From DASYXW01 sp035934405 (GTDB lineage: Bacteria > Acidobacteriota > Terriglobia > UBA7540): a stretch of 64,000 nucleotides of DNA. How positions within the stretch are numbered: the stretch's first letter is position 1; each line of letters starts with the position of its first letter. The notes under the pieces were generated by a model. It was not told where the DNA came from. It did no database searches and saw nothing but the letters and a program-made list of their open reading frames with translations. The stretch covers positions 20,013 through 84,012 of the forward strand of contig DASYXW010000053.1 of NCBI GenBank assembly GCA_035934405.1, in the 5' to 3' direction. Positions 17,590 through 29,594 of this stretch are shown here, piece after piece. The position numbers were made by a program, and so were the translations under genes.

Positions 17590-18930
17590 TTGACGGAACG
17601 ACCGCGTCTCCTGATTCTGTGCACGACGACCGGCTACCAGACACGCGCCTTCGTGGACGCGGCGCGCAGGCTGGGGCTTGCCGTGACGTTCGGCAGCGAC
17701 CGGTGCCACGTGCTCGACGACCCCTGGCGCGACGGTGCCTTACCGCTCCGCTTTCAAGACCCCGAAGCCTCGGCGCGACAGATCGTGGACTACGCGCGTT
17801 CGCGCCGCTGCGACGCCATCGTCTCGCTGGGCGACCGTCCGACGCCCACTGCCGCCCGCGCCTGCCGCGCGCTTGGCCTCCCCGGCCATCCGTCCGAAGC
17901 CGCGGACGCCTGCCGTGACAAATACCAGTCGCGCCGGCGACTGCACGCCGCCGGCCTGAACGTGCCCGCTTTCGAGCGTTTCCCGCTCGATGCCGACCCG
18001 CGCATTGCAGCGGCGGCCGTGCGGTTTCCATGTGTCCTCAAACCTCTGGCGCTTTCTGCCAGCCGTGGTGTGATTCGCGCCAACAGCGCCGAAGAATTCG
18101 TCGCGGCTTTCGAACGCATCGGCGCGCTCCTCCGCAGCCCTGACGTCCAGGTGATGCGCGAGGCCACGAGCCAGTTCATCCAAGTGGAGGACTACATCGA
18201 GGGCGCGGAAATTGCGGTTGAAGCGCTGGTGGAGCGCGGTCACCTGCATGTGCTCGCGATCTTCGATAAACCCGACGCGCTGGCAGGACCGTTTTTTGAG
18301 GAGACACTCTACGTCACCCCGTCGCGGCTCGCGCCGGCGGTTCAGGCAGAGGTCGCGACGGCGCTCGAGCGCGCGGTTCGAGCCTTGGGACTCGTCCACG
18401 GTCCGGTTCACGCCGAGTTCCGGCTGAACGGTCGCGATGTTTGGGCGCTTGAGGTCGCAGCGCGCTCCATCGGCGGCCTCTGCTCGCGCGCCCTGCGCTT
18501 TCGAGCGCCTTCACTCAGCGACGAACTGTCGCTCGAAGAGCTCATCATCCGCCTGGCGCTGGGCGAAACGATCGAGAGCGTCCGGCGTGAGACCGCTGCA
18601 TCAGGGGTGATGATGGTCCCGATTCCGCAGGCCGGGATCTTCCAGGGCGTGCAGGGGTTGGAGCGGGCGCTCGAAACGCCAGGCGTCGAGGATATCCGCA
18701 TTACGGCACGCCCCACCCAGAGACTCGTTCCCTTGCCGGAAGGATCGAGCTACCTGGGATTCATCTTCGCCCGCCGGGGGTCCCCGGAAGGCGTCGAGCG
18801 AGCGCTGCGTTCGGCGCACGGCAAATTGGGGTTCACGATTTCGCCGCACTTGCGGGTGATTGTCGGGGCGCGGGGCTCAGGGGCCAGGGACCACAGGAGT
18901 GAGGAAATGGCGGAGAGGGAAAATGGGTAA
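17590..18930 (+). CDS. ATP-grasp domain protein (carboxylate-amine ligase-like)
   Basis: 446 residues from a TTG with no obvious ribosome site, so the start is uncertain. The N-terminal preATP-grasp segment is RPRLLILCTTTGYQTRAFVDA. The central grasp domain includes CRDKYQSRRRLHAAGLNVP, FPCVLKPLALSASRGVIRA (the ATP-lysine and Ser-rich loop), QVEDYIEGAEIAVEALVERG and metal-binding HAEFRLNG...LEVAAR. It should join a carboxylate to an amine using ATP. The last 25 residues (ARGSGARDHRSEEM) are encoded by a self-similar G-rich tract, so the reading frame may have been extended into intergenic sequence. It stands alone; substrate unknown. Confidence 0.82.
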   Translation: MTERPRLLILCTTTGYQTRAFVDAARRLGLAVTFGSDRCHVLDDPWRDGALPLRFQDPEASARQIVDYARSRRCDAIVSLGDRPTPTAARACRALGLPGHPSEAADACRDKYQSRRRLHAAGLNVPAFERFPLDADPRIAAAAVRFPCVLKPLALSASRGVIRANSAEEFVAAFERIGALLRSPDVQVMREATSQFIQVEDYIEGAEIAVEALVERGHLHVLAIFDKPDALAGPFFEETLYVTPSRLAPAVQAEVATALERAVRALGLVHGPVHAEFRLNGRDVWALEVAARSIGGLCSRALRFRAPSLSDELSLEELIIRLALGETIESVRRETAASGVMMVPIPQAGIFQGVQGLERALETPGVEDIRITARPTQRLVPLPEGSSYLGFIFARRGSPEGVERALRSAHGKLGFTISPHLRVIVGARGSGARDHRSEEMAERENG

Positions 18931-18976
18931 ACGCATCAAGCTGGCCCCCAAAATCCCTGGGCCCTGACCGCTGTTC

Positions 18977-19258
18977 TTATGCTTTCTTCTGTGGTGGGAC
19001 GTACCCCGGCGGAAGGGCGGCGCCTTTACCGAAAAAGAAATTCTCCATCTGCTGCTCGATAATCTCCTGCGCTTCTTTCGTCGCCGGATTCAGGCGGTAC
19101 TCGTTGATGACCATTTTCAAGTGCTCGGCCCAAAGGTCCCAAGCCTGCTCCGAGACGCTGTCGTAGATGCGCTGGCCAAGGTCGCCTGACCACGGCGGCT
19201 CCTCAAGACCCGGAAGCTCTTTCCCGAATTTCACACACTTCACCATGCGCTGCGCCAT
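18977..19258 (-). CDS. yggX: YggX-type Fe(2+)-trafficking family protein
   Basis: About 93 residues from ATG 19258; earlier in-frame starts at 19264 and 19270 are possible. The conserved pattern is VKCVKFGKELPGLEEPP, then GQRIYDSVSEQAWDLWAEH, MVINEYRLN and MENFFFG. YggX relatives protect iron-sulfur proteins from oxidative damage and may carry iron, although the enterobacterial Cys is replaced by the VKC context here. It is convergent with the ATP-grasp gene and divergent from ruvX. Confidence 0.87.
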   Translation of the reverse strand: MAQRMVKCVKFGKELPGLEEPPWSGDLGQRIYDSVSEQAWDLWAEHLKMVINEYRLNPATKEAQEIIEQQMENFFFGKGAALPPGYVPPQKKA

Positions 19259-19363
19259 GAGCATCCCCATTCCGGCCCGCGCGTCCGGCGGGCGAATGCA
19301 TTATACCCGCAAAGGGCCGCGTCCGAGTAGAAAAGCCGCGACGCTTCCGGGTAAAGTAGAGGA

Positions 19364-19840
19364 GTGACCCGGCGAATCCTGGCCATCGATTTCGGAGTTC
19401 GGCGTTGCGGCCTGGCGATCTCGGACGCGCTCGGCGCGACTGCTCAGGGCCTCGGGACGCTCGAGCGGACGCGCATCGCGGATGACTTTGCCCACATCGG
19501 CAAGCTGGTGGACCAGTACGCTCCCCGGCTGGTGCTCATCGGCAACCCCATTAGCAATTCCGGCGGCGAAACCGCCATGTCGCGCCGGGTGGCGGAGTTC
19601 GCGGCCAAACTCCGTTCGCGGCTCGGCTGTCGGGTGGAGTTGTGGGACGAGCGCGGCACCAGCGTCGAGGCGAACCGGGTGCTTCGCGAGTCGGGCATCG
19701 GCATCGGAAAGCGCCGCCAGGCGGCGGACCGCGTGGCTGCCGTTTTGCTGCTCCAAAGCTATCTCGACTACGACGCGAATGAGCGGGCGCGAAACCAGGC
19801 CACCGAAGCGGAGAGCGCGGACTCCGGAGCCGCCGAATGA
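19364..19840 (+). CDS. ruvX: RuvX/YqgF Holliday junction resolvase-like nuclease
   Basis: 158 residues from GTG 19364. The RNase H-like fold is shown by ILAIDFGVRRCGLAISD (catalytic D9), VLIGNPIS, WDERGTSVEAN and KRRQAADRVAAVLLLQSYLD with its C-terminal acidic residue. The family acts in 16S rRNA 5' end processing and possibly recombination. The stop overlaps the mltG start by four bases (ATGA), a translationally coupled pair that is common in bacteria. The last 20 residues are an acidic tail. Confidence 0.92.
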   Translation: MTRRILAIDFGVRRCGLAISDALGATAQGLGTLERTRIADDFAHIGKLVDQYAPRLVLIGNPISNSGGETAMSRRVAEFAAKLRSRLGCRVELWDERGTSVEANRVLRESGIGIGKRRQAADRVAAVLLLQSYLDYDANERARNQATEAESADSGAAE

Positions 19841-21003
19841 AGAAGTGGGTTCTGCTCTTCTTGGTGACGCTGGCCATCGCAGCCTGCGGCTGGGTTTATT
19901 TCGACGCGCACCGGCCTTATCGCGCTTTCTCCGGCAACCTGATCCTCACCATCGAGCCGGGCAAGAGCGCGCCTGAAATCGCGCAGTCTCTCGTCGAACG
20001 CGGCGTGCTCCGGCACTCGCTGCCCTTCCTGGTTCTGCATGCGCTCGGGCGGAGGCGGCATCGCACCCTTAAGGCGGGAGAGTATCTGTTTGACGGGCCG
20101 GCCAGCCCGCTCGACGTGTACGAGAAGATCGCGCAAGGGAGGATTTACTACCACCTCGTCGTCATTCCCGAAGGCTCGGACCGCTTCGACATCGCGCGCA
20201 TCCTGCAGCAGAAACTCGGCATGGACCCTGAGCAGTTTCTGCAAGTGACCCGTCAGACGGCACCGATCCGCGATCTTGACCCTTCTGCGCCCACGCTCGA
20301 AGGTTATCTGTTTCCGGACTCCTATCGTTTTGCGCACGGCGCGACTGCGGCCGTCGTCGTCGAGACCATGGTGGGACAGTTCCGCAAGGTGCTGGGCGCC
20401 GACTTTGCCCAGGACTTCGGGCCGGGCTTTCCGTCGCTGCACGACGTCCTGACCTTGGCGTCTCTCATCGAGAAAGAAACACCCGATCCAGCCGAGCGGT
20501 CGCTCATTGCCGGGGTCTTCGAGCGGCGCCTCGCCGCGGGCATGACGCTCGACTGCGATCCGACTGTAGCCTACGCTGCCAGGCTCGACTCGGGCCTGCC
20601 GGGTCCGGCGTTCGCGCCCATCACCGAAAGCCAGCTCCAGTCTCCTTCGCCTTACAACACCTACCGGCAGCCGGGCCTTCCGCCCGGGCCCATCTGCTCG
20701 CCGGGTGAGGTTTCCCTCCGCGCTGCGCTCCACCCCGCAGCGGGCAAGGCGCTCTATTTCGTAAGCAACAACCACGGCGGCCACGTTTTCGCCTCGACGC
20801 TCGCCGAGCACGAGCGCAACGTGGCGCGATACCGCCGCGAGATCGCCTCCTCCCAGCCCATCATTGCGAACGGGGCGTCGACCGACAGCAAGCCCGAGCC
20901 TGCTGTCGCTAAAAAGACACCCCGGCACAGGGAAAGGCGCAAGCGAGTGAGGCGCAGGAGCCGGCGTGCCAGACACAAAGAGCCAAAAGGCGCTCATTCT
21001 TGA
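19837..21003 (+). CDS. mltG: endolytic murein transglycosylase
   Basis: 388 residues. One N-terminal membrane helix (LLFLVTLAIAACGWVYF) anchors a periplasmic YceG domain. Key segments are EGSDRFDIARIL, LEGYLFPDSYRF, catalytic E212 in ASLIEKET, ERRLAAGMTLDCDPTV and SPYNTYRQPGLPPGPICSPG. It cleaves nascent glycan strands and so sets their length. The C-terminal 40 residues are Lys/Arg-rich and extend beyond the usual family end; they overlap the next gene's start by 38 bases. Confidence 0.95.
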   Translation: MKKWVLLFLVTLAIAACGWVYFDAHRPYRAFSGNLILTIEPGKSAPEIAQSLVERGVLRHSLPFLVLHALGRRRHRTLKAGEYLFDGPASPLDVYEKIAQGRIYYHLVVIPEGSDRFDIARILQQKLGMDPEQFLQVTRQTAPIRDLDPSAPTLEGYLFPDSYRFAHGATAAVVVETMVGQFRKVLGADFAQDFGPGFPSLHDVLTLASLIEKETPDPAERSLIAGVFERRLAAGMTLDCDPTVAYAARLDSGLPGPAFAPITESQLQSPSPYNTYRQPGLPPGPICSPGEVSLRAALHPAAGKALYFVSNNHGGHVFASTLAEHERNVARYRREIASSQPIIANGASTDSKPEPAVAKKTPRHRERRKRVRRRSRRARHKEPKGAHS

Positions 21004-21529
21004 GTACTGCGAGAGCCACGCTCTGAAGCAGGCCGGCCAGCGCGAGATCAGGCTGATTCAGGCCGAGCTTCGCCGCGCGCTGGGAGCGGACCACAGGGTG
21101 TCCGCCTCATACGTCGCCAACGTCCTCCGCCATACCGGTCTGGTGGTCGGGTACGAAGACCGCTACGTTTCGCCTGTGCTGCCGGAGCCCTACGCTGCGC
21201 GTCTCGAAGGCGCGCTCGAGTTCCGCGACCTCGAGAGCGCCGAGGCGTCGCTCCGAAAGCTCGACGCTCTTCATCAGGAATACCGGGCTGCCCCAGATCC
21301 GGTCGGAGTCCGGCTCGTCCGGGCACTCGTCCTGAAAGGCAAGCAGCGCGCCGAGAGCCTGGCGCGGAATCCGCGAGTGAAAGCGGAAAAGCGGCGCGAA
21401 AAGCAAGAGCTCGCGGGCTGGTTCCGGGTGTGGCTGGAGTCGCCGGACCTGTTCTTTGACTGGCTCGGCCTGCGCCGGCAGTCCGAGGAGTTCCGGCAAT
21501 GGTTCGAATCCTCCCCGCCCCAGCCTTGA
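20966..21529 (+). CDS. hypothetical protein overlapping mltG
   Basis: 187 residues from GTG 20966, inside the mltG 3' end. The N-terminal 60 residues look like a helix-turn-helix (KALILEYCESHALKQAGQRE, HRVSASYVANVLRHTG). The rest is helical and charged, with GLRRQSEEFRQWF near the end. Reading frame, overlap and codon use support a real gene coupled to ruvX-mltG. I do not recognise the family; a DNA- or RNA-binding role would be a guess. Confidence 0.65.
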   Translation: MPDTKSQKALILEYCESHALKQAGQREIRLIQAELRRALGADHRVSASYVANVLRHTGLVVGYEDRYVSPVLPEPYAARLEGALEFRDLESAEASLRKLDALHQEYRAAPDPVGVRLVRALVLKGKQRAESLARNPRVKAEKRREKQELAGWFRVWLESPDLFFDWLGLRRQSEEFRQWFESSPPQP

Positions 21530-21564
21530 CCTTCCATACTAAGTTGGAGAAAGCTCCATGTAGG

Positions 21565-23931
21565 CTAGCGGTTTCCGAGTTGCAGCCGAATCCCCACCCG
21601 CGCCAGCCGCGGCGGACCGAGGTTGGTGGCGGGCGTGAGCGCCACCTCGTAGCGTTGGCCGGTGAGATTCTCGGCCGCCGCATACACCTCGAGGCCGCGG
21701 GCGAGCGGGCGCGAGACCAGCGCGTCGAGCGTGAAGTAGGGCTTGAGCCGCAGCGTGTTGAGGTCGTCGTCGTAGGCCGCGCTCTCGGCGCGCCCCTGGA
21801 TTCCCGCCGTGAGGCGGGCCAGCCGGTACGCGGCGTCCGGGTTCGCGTACCGCAACTGGAACGTGGCTTCGTGACGCGGCACCTCGGGGATGCGCAAGCC
21901 GACGAGCGCGGTGTTCGCCGGGAAACCGACCACGGTGGCGTTGGTAAACTCGTAGCCGCTGGAGATTGACAACGTCGGCGTTAGTCGCCCGGTAACCTCG
22001 AGCTCAATGCCGCGCGAACGCGTGCGCCCCAGGTTTTCGCGTTCGCGGGTGATGAGCGCCGGCGTGGTGGAAAGTGTGACGTTCGAGATGGGCCGCGAGG
22101 TGTCGCTCCAGAAAAAGGTGCCCCGCGTCGTGAGCTGCCCGGCGAGTGCCGTCCAAGTGGCGCCAGCCTCGGCGCCGGTGAGACGCTCGGCCCGCAAGTC
22201 AGCGTTCGCGAGCGTCAGGATGTTGCCCAGGCGGAAGGTGCGGTAGAGCTCGTTCAGCGTGGGAGCGCGAAAGGCGCGATACACAGAGCCGGTAAGGGAA
22301 AGGTTCTCCGTCACGCGGCGCAGCACGGAGAGTCGCGGGCTGAACGCCTGCTCGGCGCGGCCGGCAAAGTCCGTGACCGCCGCGGGCCCCGGCGTCGCGA
22401 GCGGCTGAGTGACTGAAAGCGCCCGGTAATTGAGCCAGTGGTCGTAGCGCGCGCCCGCCGTCACGATCCAGCGTGAAGTGAGCCTGAGGATGTCCTCGCC
22501 GAACACGCCCACCGTCCTCTGGCGGCCGCCGGCGCCGACGGCCGAGCTTTCGAGATCGTTCTTGAACAGGAACTCATCACTCGCGCCGCGCACTCCATTT
22601 CCGTCCACACCGGCCACCAGCGTCTGGCGCGCGCCTGCCGGGCGGCTCCACTGTGCCGTGAAACCAATCTGCTGCGCGGGCACGCGCTGGACTCTGGTGA
22701 GCGATTCGCTCGAGCGGTCCGGAGCCACGGCGAAAAAGTTCTGGTCAAACGTCTGGGGACCGCCGTAAGCCCGCAGCGAGAACGCGCCCAGGCTGGCGCT
22801 CTGCCAGTCGCCGCCGAGAGCCACTTGACGGATCTCGGTGTGGTTGCGCTCGTCCACCTTGCCGTTCTCTCGCTGCTCGCCCAGATAGGAGGCGCGCGCA
22901 AAGACACGGGCTTGATCCGTGATGACGCGCTCCACGGTTGCAACACCCGAGCGGTAGTCCACGCCGGCCCGCGAATCCACGGGGCCGCGCAGATCGTCGG
23001 GCACGAGAAAATATCCACTGGTATGGAAAGTCTCAGCACTGAAACCCGATGCCCAGCGGCCCCAGCGCAGGCTCGATGCCAGTGAAGCGTCCGGCGTATT
23101 TTCGTTTCCATACGACGCGTCGAGTGACAGGCCGGACTGGTCAACGCGCCGCGTCACCACGTTGATGACACCGCCCAGCGCATCCGACCCGTAGAGGTCC
23201 GAGGAACCGCCCTGGACGAGCTCGACGGCGCCCACCGACTCGGTGGGCACGCGGTCCCAGTAGACCCAGCCACCAAAGGGATCGTTCAGCGGGATGCCGT
23301 CTTCGAGCACCAGGGCGCGACTCGCGCCGCTCGCGCCCACGCCTCGCAACGACACACCCTGGGATGTTGGGTTGGCGGCGCGGCTGCCGGAGCGGCGGAA
23401 CAGGCTGAAGCCCGGCACCTGGCGCAGCTTGTCGTCGGTGGTCAAAGCGGCGGTGGAGGAGAGATCTTCGGATGTGAGCACGGCGACGTCGGCGGCGGTA
23501 TCGCCGAGACGCGTCCGTGTGCGTGTGGCGGTAACGGTGATGCGCTCCGAGACCGACTGCGGACGAAGCGCGACCTCCAGATTGCGCGGGCCGGATGGGC
23601 CAGCTTGGCCAGCTTGGTTTATAGGGGCGTTCCAACTCTGCTGGACAGGCTCGAAACCGGGGGCGCGTACAGTCAAAGTGCCGGACGCTGCCGGCAGGTT
23701 GTCGATGCTGAAACCGCCCCGGCGGTCGGTAGTTCGGGTGGCGCGGAACTTTCCAATCTGTAGCACCACTTTCGCGCCGGGCACTGCCGCGCCGCTCACG
23801 TCACGGACTGTACCCCTAATCCGAACGCTTCCTCCGCTCGGCTCGGCCGGGCCCTGGGGCGCTTGCCCGGCGGCCAGCCCGGTGGTCGGAATGGCGAGAG
23901 CGAACAAGACGAGCAGCACGACCCTAGCCAT
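21565..23931 (-). CDS. TonB-dependent outer-membrane receptor
   Basis: 788 residues. A signal peptide (VVLLVLFALAIPTTGLA) is followed by a carboxypeptidase-regulatory-like beta domain (RIRGTVRDVSGAAVPGAKVV...DRRGGFSIDNLP, residues 38-110). Then comes a plug domain (TSEDLSSTAALTTDDKLRQ, VLEDGIPLNDPFGGWVYWDR, YGSDALGGVINVVTRR) and a beta-barrel ending in RVGIRLQLGNR. It imports a scarce ligand across the outer membrane with TonB energy. The gene overlaps the dehydrogenase stop by eight bases, so the two are one transcription unit. No metal or sugar specificity can be read from sequence. Confidence 0.93.
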   Translation of the reverse strand: MARVVLLVLFALAIPTTGLAAGQAPQGPAEPSGGSVRIRGTVRDVSGAAVPGAKVVLQIGKFRATRTTDRRGGFSIDNLPAASGTLTVRAPGFEPVQQSWNAPINQAGQAGPSGPRNLEVALRPQSVSERITVTATRTRTRLGDTAADVAVLTSEDLSSTAALTTDDKLRQVPGFSLFRRSGSRAANPTSQGVSLRGVGASGASRALVLEDGIPLNDPFGGWVYWDRVPTESVGAVELVQGGSSDLYGSDALGGVINVVTRRVDQSGLSLDASYGNENTPDASLASSLRWGRWASGFSAETFHTSGYFLVPDDLRGPVDSRAGVDYRSGVATVERVITDQARVFARASYLGEQRENGKVDERNHTEIRQVALGGDWQSASLGAFSLRAYGGPQTFDQNFFAVAPDRSSESLTRVQRVPAQQIGFTAQWSRPAGARQTLVAGVDGNGVRGASDEFLFKNDLESSAVGAGGRQRTVGVFGEDILRLTSRWIVTAGARYDHWLNYRALSVTQPLATPGPAAVTDFAGRAEQAFSPRLSVLRRVTENLSLTGSVYRAFRAPTLNELYRTFRLGNILTLANADLRAERLTGAEAGATWTALAGQLTTRGTFFWSDTSRPISNVTLSTTPALITRERENLGRTRSRGIELEVTGRLTPTLSISSGYEFTNATVVGFPANTALVGLRIPEVPRHEATFQLRYANPDAAYRLARLTAGIQGRAESAAYDDDLNTLRLKPYFTLDALVSRPLARGLEVYAAAENLTGQRYEVALTPATNLGPPRLARVGIRLQLGNR

Positions 23932-24895
23932 AAATCTCCGGGTTGACGAGGTTCGGCGGACGGCGGCCCTCCAGCGCCGCGAGCAGGTTCTCGGCGGCGA
24001 GGCGCGCCATTTGCAGGCGGGTTTCAGCCGTGGCGCTGCCGATATGCGGCAACAAAACGACGTTCGACATCTCGAGGAGCGTGGGATGGACGCGCGGCTC
24101 GCGCTCGAAAACGTCGAGGCCGGCGCCCGCGAGTTTGCCGGCCTTGAGCGCGCTGGCCAGCGCCTCCTCGTCCACCACCCGGCCGCGCGCCGTGTTGATG
24201 AGAAAGGCGGAGGGCTTCATGAGGGCGAGGTCACGAGCCTGAATCAGCCGCTCAGTCTCCAGGGTCAACGGCACGTGCAAGCTCAGAAAATCGGAGTTGC
24301 GCAGCAGCGTGCCGCGATCCACATACTCGGCGCCCAGCTCACGCTCGACGGACTCTGCCACGCGGTGGCGTGAATAGTAGAGAATACGCATGGCGAATCC
24401 GCGCCCGCGCCGGGCCATCGCCTGGCCGATATGTCCGAAGCCGTAGATCCCCAGCGTCTTGTGATGAACGTCGGCGCCCCACAGCAGGTCCCATTGCCAG
24501 TGCTGCCAGCGGCCCTGGCGGATGGTCCGGTCGCCTTCCACTACGCGACGCGCCGCGGCCAGCAGCAGCGCGAAAGCGAGGTCGGCCGTCGCTTCCTCCA
24601 CCCCGCCGGGCGCGTTGGTGACCGCAATGCGCCGAGCCGTGCACGCCGCCACGTCCACGTGGTCCACACCCACGCCGGCGTTGGCCACGACGCGCAGTTT
24701 TGCGGCGGCCTGCAACACCTCCACGGTAACCCGGGCACCGACCGCCAGCAACCCTTCGGTGTCGCGGCAGGCGGCGGCCAGAGCCGCCGCCGGAATGGAG
24801 GTGTCCTCGTGGTGGAAGCGAAGCTCGGTGCGAGCGGCTAGCAGGTCGAGCACCGGCTTCGGCAAGGGTCGCGTGACAAAGACCTTGGGCTTCAT
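23924..24895 (-). CDS. D-2-hydroxyacid dehydrogenase (glyoxylate/hydroxypyruvate reductase type)
   Basis: 323 residues from ATG 24895 (MKPKVFVTRPLPKPVLD). NAD-binding GIYGFGHIGQAMARRGRG and catalytic residues in INTARGRVVDEEAL (Arg), DVFEREP (Glu) and LLPHIGSAT (His) are complete. It interconverts 2-keto acids and D-2-hydroxyacids in the cytoplasm; glyoxylate or hydroxypyruvate are the likeliest substrates for this subgroup. It is followed directly by the TonB receptor gene in the same orientation. Confidence 0.92.
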   Translation of the reverse strand: MKPKVFVTRPLPKPVLDLLAARTELRFHHEDTSIPAAALAAACRDTEGLLAVGARVTVEVLQAAAKLRVVANAGVGVDHVDVAACTARRIAVTNAPGGVEEATADLAFALLLAAARRVVEGDRTIRQGRWQHWQWDLLWGADVHHKTLGIYGFGHIGQAMARRGRGFAMRILYYSRHRVAESVERELGAEYVDRGTLLRNSDFLSLHVPLTLETERLIQARDLALMKPSAFLINTARGRVVDEEALASALKAGKLAGAGLDVFEREPRVHPTLLEMSNVVLLPHIGSATAETRLQMARLAAENLLAALEGRRPPNLVNPEIYG

Positions 24896-25322
24896 GCAAG
24901 ACACCGAAGCTTGAACGCAGGAAGCTTCATGCCCTGCGTCCAAGGAAGATCAAAACGGGCCTGGAATCCGCAATCGGGGATGACATTCGAATTGTCACCT
25001 TTAGAATCAATAACATTCCGGCTTTGGAACCAGGCCAACCCAAGGGTCAAGGGCGCTGGATGAACGTCACAAGGCCCCAAGCTCGGGGCAGCGTGAGCAA
25101 TGCGCAGAGCCGTAATAATTACCATTTCGTAGATATTGTTCAGTCTAACCGAATCGAGTCACCTTGTCAAGCTGAAAAGTTGATTAGCCACTATGATCAT
25201 ACTTAAGCTAAACAAAACAAATAAAATATATAGATAATAAAAATATATGATGCAAAGCAACTAATATATTATGATTGTCATCTAATAAGGTGCAGCAACA
25301 AGTAATCTCAAGGAGGAAAGTT
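24896..25322. other. gene-free AT-rich region upstream of hsp20
   Basis: No supported gene. From 25100 the sequence becomes strikingly AT-rich for this window (25195-25295). A strong AAGGAGG sits before the hsp20 ATG. I see no CIRCE or HAIR operator. The short dyad ATGA-TTG-TCAT at 25271-25281 and the string ACTATGATCATACTT near 25190 are the only regulatory-looking elements; the latter resembles the AT island at 14222-14275. Confidence 0.5.
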
Positions 25323-25799
25323 ATGTCGATCGTACGTTGGGAACCTTTCCGAAACATGGCAGTAAGTCAGGACCGTTTCAACCGGCTGTTCAACGAGGCT
25401 TTCTCAAACGCCTTCCGCCCGAGTGAAGCCGTTACTCGCGCCTGGTCTCCGGCCGTTGATATCTACGAAAACGACCAGAACGTGGTGCTCAAGGCGGAGC
25501 TGCCGGGCGTGGACCCGAAGGATGTGGAAGTTCGGGTGGAGAACGGCACGTTGTACCTCGAGGGACAGCGCAAGTTCGAGAGCGACGTCAAGGACGAGGA
25601 CTACCACCGCATCGAGCGTTCCTACGGCTCGTTTCTGCGGACGTTTTCGCTGCCGACCAGCGTCAACACGGAGCAGGTGACGGCCGAGTTCAAGGATGGC
25701 GTCCTGACGCTGAAGCTCGCGAAACACGAGGCGGCAAAGCCCAAGACGATCAAGATTAACGTGGCGGGCGAGGCCAAAGCGGCGGCGGCTCGCGGGTGA
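25323..25799 (+). CDS. small heat-shock protein, Hsp20/alpha-crystallin family
   Basis: 158 residues from ATG 25323 with AAGGAGG. The alpha-crystallin domain spans about residues 42-145: SPAVDIYENDQNVVLKAELPG, ENGTLYLEGQRK, the characteristic YHRIERSYGSFLRTFSLP and FKDGVLTLKLAK. The C-terminal IKINV substitutes for the IxI anchor motif. It is a holdase that keeps unfolding proteins soluble for ClpB/DnaK. It is followed by a terminator and then clpB in the same direction, a sensible stress block. Confidence 0.96.
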   Translation: MSIVRWEPFRNMAVSQDRFNRLFNEAFSNAFRPSEAVTRAWSPAVDIYENDQNVVLKAELPGVDPKDVEVRVENGTLYLEGQRKFESDVKDEDYHRIERSYGSFLRTFSLPTSVNTEQVTAEFKDGVLTLKLAKHEAAKPKTIKINVAGEAKAAAARG

Positions 25800-25844
25800 G
25801 ATGCAGGATCGCGGCGGCTCAAGTCCGCCGCTTGCAGTGTGGAA

Positions 25845-25894
25845 GCCGCGCCTCGGGCCAGAGAGATTGGCCGGGCGCGGCTCTTTTGTTTTGG
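25845..25894 (+). terminator. Rho-independent terminator after hsp20
   Basis: Arm GCCGCGCC at 25845-25852 pairs with GGCGCGGC at 25874-25881 (inner GGGCCA/TGGCC extends it) and is followed by TCTTTTGTTTT. A second 7-bp hairpin (25811-25817 with 25825-25831) lies just before it. Confidence 0.75.
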
Positions 25895-25933
25895 CGTAAG
25901 ATTTAGTGAGCCTGAAATCTGGAGTGCCAAACG

Positions 25934-28573
<2,640 letters not shown>

Positions 28574-28640
28574 GCCGTCGTCTCCTTGGTGGGCCTTTCG
28601 AGCATCGGAGTATACTGATAGTGACGTGGAGCCTTAGAAC

Positions 28641-29501
28641 ATGTGGAATAACCTGAAGACGACCATACTGCTCGCCGCCATGACCGGACTGCTGCTCGGC
28701 ATCGGCGAACTCTGGCGGGGCCGCAGCGGATTGGAACTAGCCCTGGTTCTGGCGGCGGTGATGAACCTGGGCAGCTACTTTTTTTCGGACAAGATTGCGA
28801 TTGCCACCAGCGGCGCCAAGCCCATCTCGCGCGAGGAAGGCCCACGCATTTATCAGATTGTGGAACGGCTGGCGGCCAAGGCCAATGTGCCCGTCCCCAA
28901 GATTTATATGATCCCCACCGACTCGCCCAATGCTTTTGCCACGGGCCGCAACCCGAATCACGCCTCGGTGGCGGTGACGCGCGGCATCCTCGATCTTTGT
29001 GACGACGAGGAAATCGAGGGCGTGCTGGCGCACGAACTCGGCCACGTCCGGAACCGCGACATCCTGATCAGCGCCGTGGTAGCGACGATTGCCGGCGCCA
29101 TCACCTTGATCGCCCGCATGGCGTATTGGGGCGAGCTTTTCGGCGGCTTTGGCGGAGGCGGCGGCAGCGACGACCAGCGCGGCGGCGTGCTCTCGGCGCT
29201 CGCCATGATGATTGTGGCGCCACTCGCGGCCACCCTGATCCAACTCGCCATTTCGCGCTCGCGTGAGTACGAGGCGGATGAGACCGGCGCCAAAATCACC
29301 GGCAACCCCATGGGCCTGGCGCGGGCGCTCGACAAAATTGACAAGTGGTCGAAGCGCGTGCCCATGAAGGTGGCGCCTTCGATGGCGCACCTCTACTGTG
29401 CCCAGCCGCTCACTACCGGGCAAGTGTTCAGCAGCCTGTTTTCCACCCACCCACCGATTCCCAAGCGCATCCAGCGGTTGATCGGCCGTGATTTCGTATA
29501 G
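28641..29501 (+). CDS. htpX: HtpX family membrane zinc metalloprotease
   Basis: 286 residues. Two N-terminal helices (TILLAAMTGLLLGIG, LELALVLAAVMNLGSYFF), the zinc site H131-E-L-G-H135 in VLAHELGHVRNRD, further membrane segments with a Gly-rich insert (FGGFGGGGGSDD), and a third ligand region in SREYEADETGA. It degrades damaged inner-membrane proteins. Its place after clpB fits an envelope-stress role. Confidence 0.95.
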   Translation: MWNNLKTTILLAAMTGLLLGIGELWRGRSGLELALVLAAVMNLGSYFFSDKIAIATSGAKPISREEGPRIYQIVERLAAKANVPVPKIYMIPTDSPNAFATGRNPNHASVAVTRGILDLCDDEEIEGVLAHELGHVRNRDILISAVVATIAGAITLIARMAYWGELFGGFGGGGGSDDQRGGVLSALAMMIVAPLAATLIQLAISRSREYEADETGAKITGNPMGLARALDKIDKWSKRVPMKVAPSMAHLYCAQPLTTGQVFSSLFSTHPPIPKRIQRLIGRDFV

Positions 29502-29594
29502 CGGCCACAGAGACACAGAGGCACTGAGACGGGCCGAGACGCTGCTTTCCTTCTTCCTCTTGGCCTCATCACTCCATGATGATAAAACTACGCC

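Noticed and set aside
21497..21530. A tRNA-like T-loop string GGTTCGAATCC at the end of the hypothetical gene after mltG
   Set aside because: The flanking bases AATGG and CCTCC do not form a T stem and no acceptor, D or anticodon arms can be drawn upstream.
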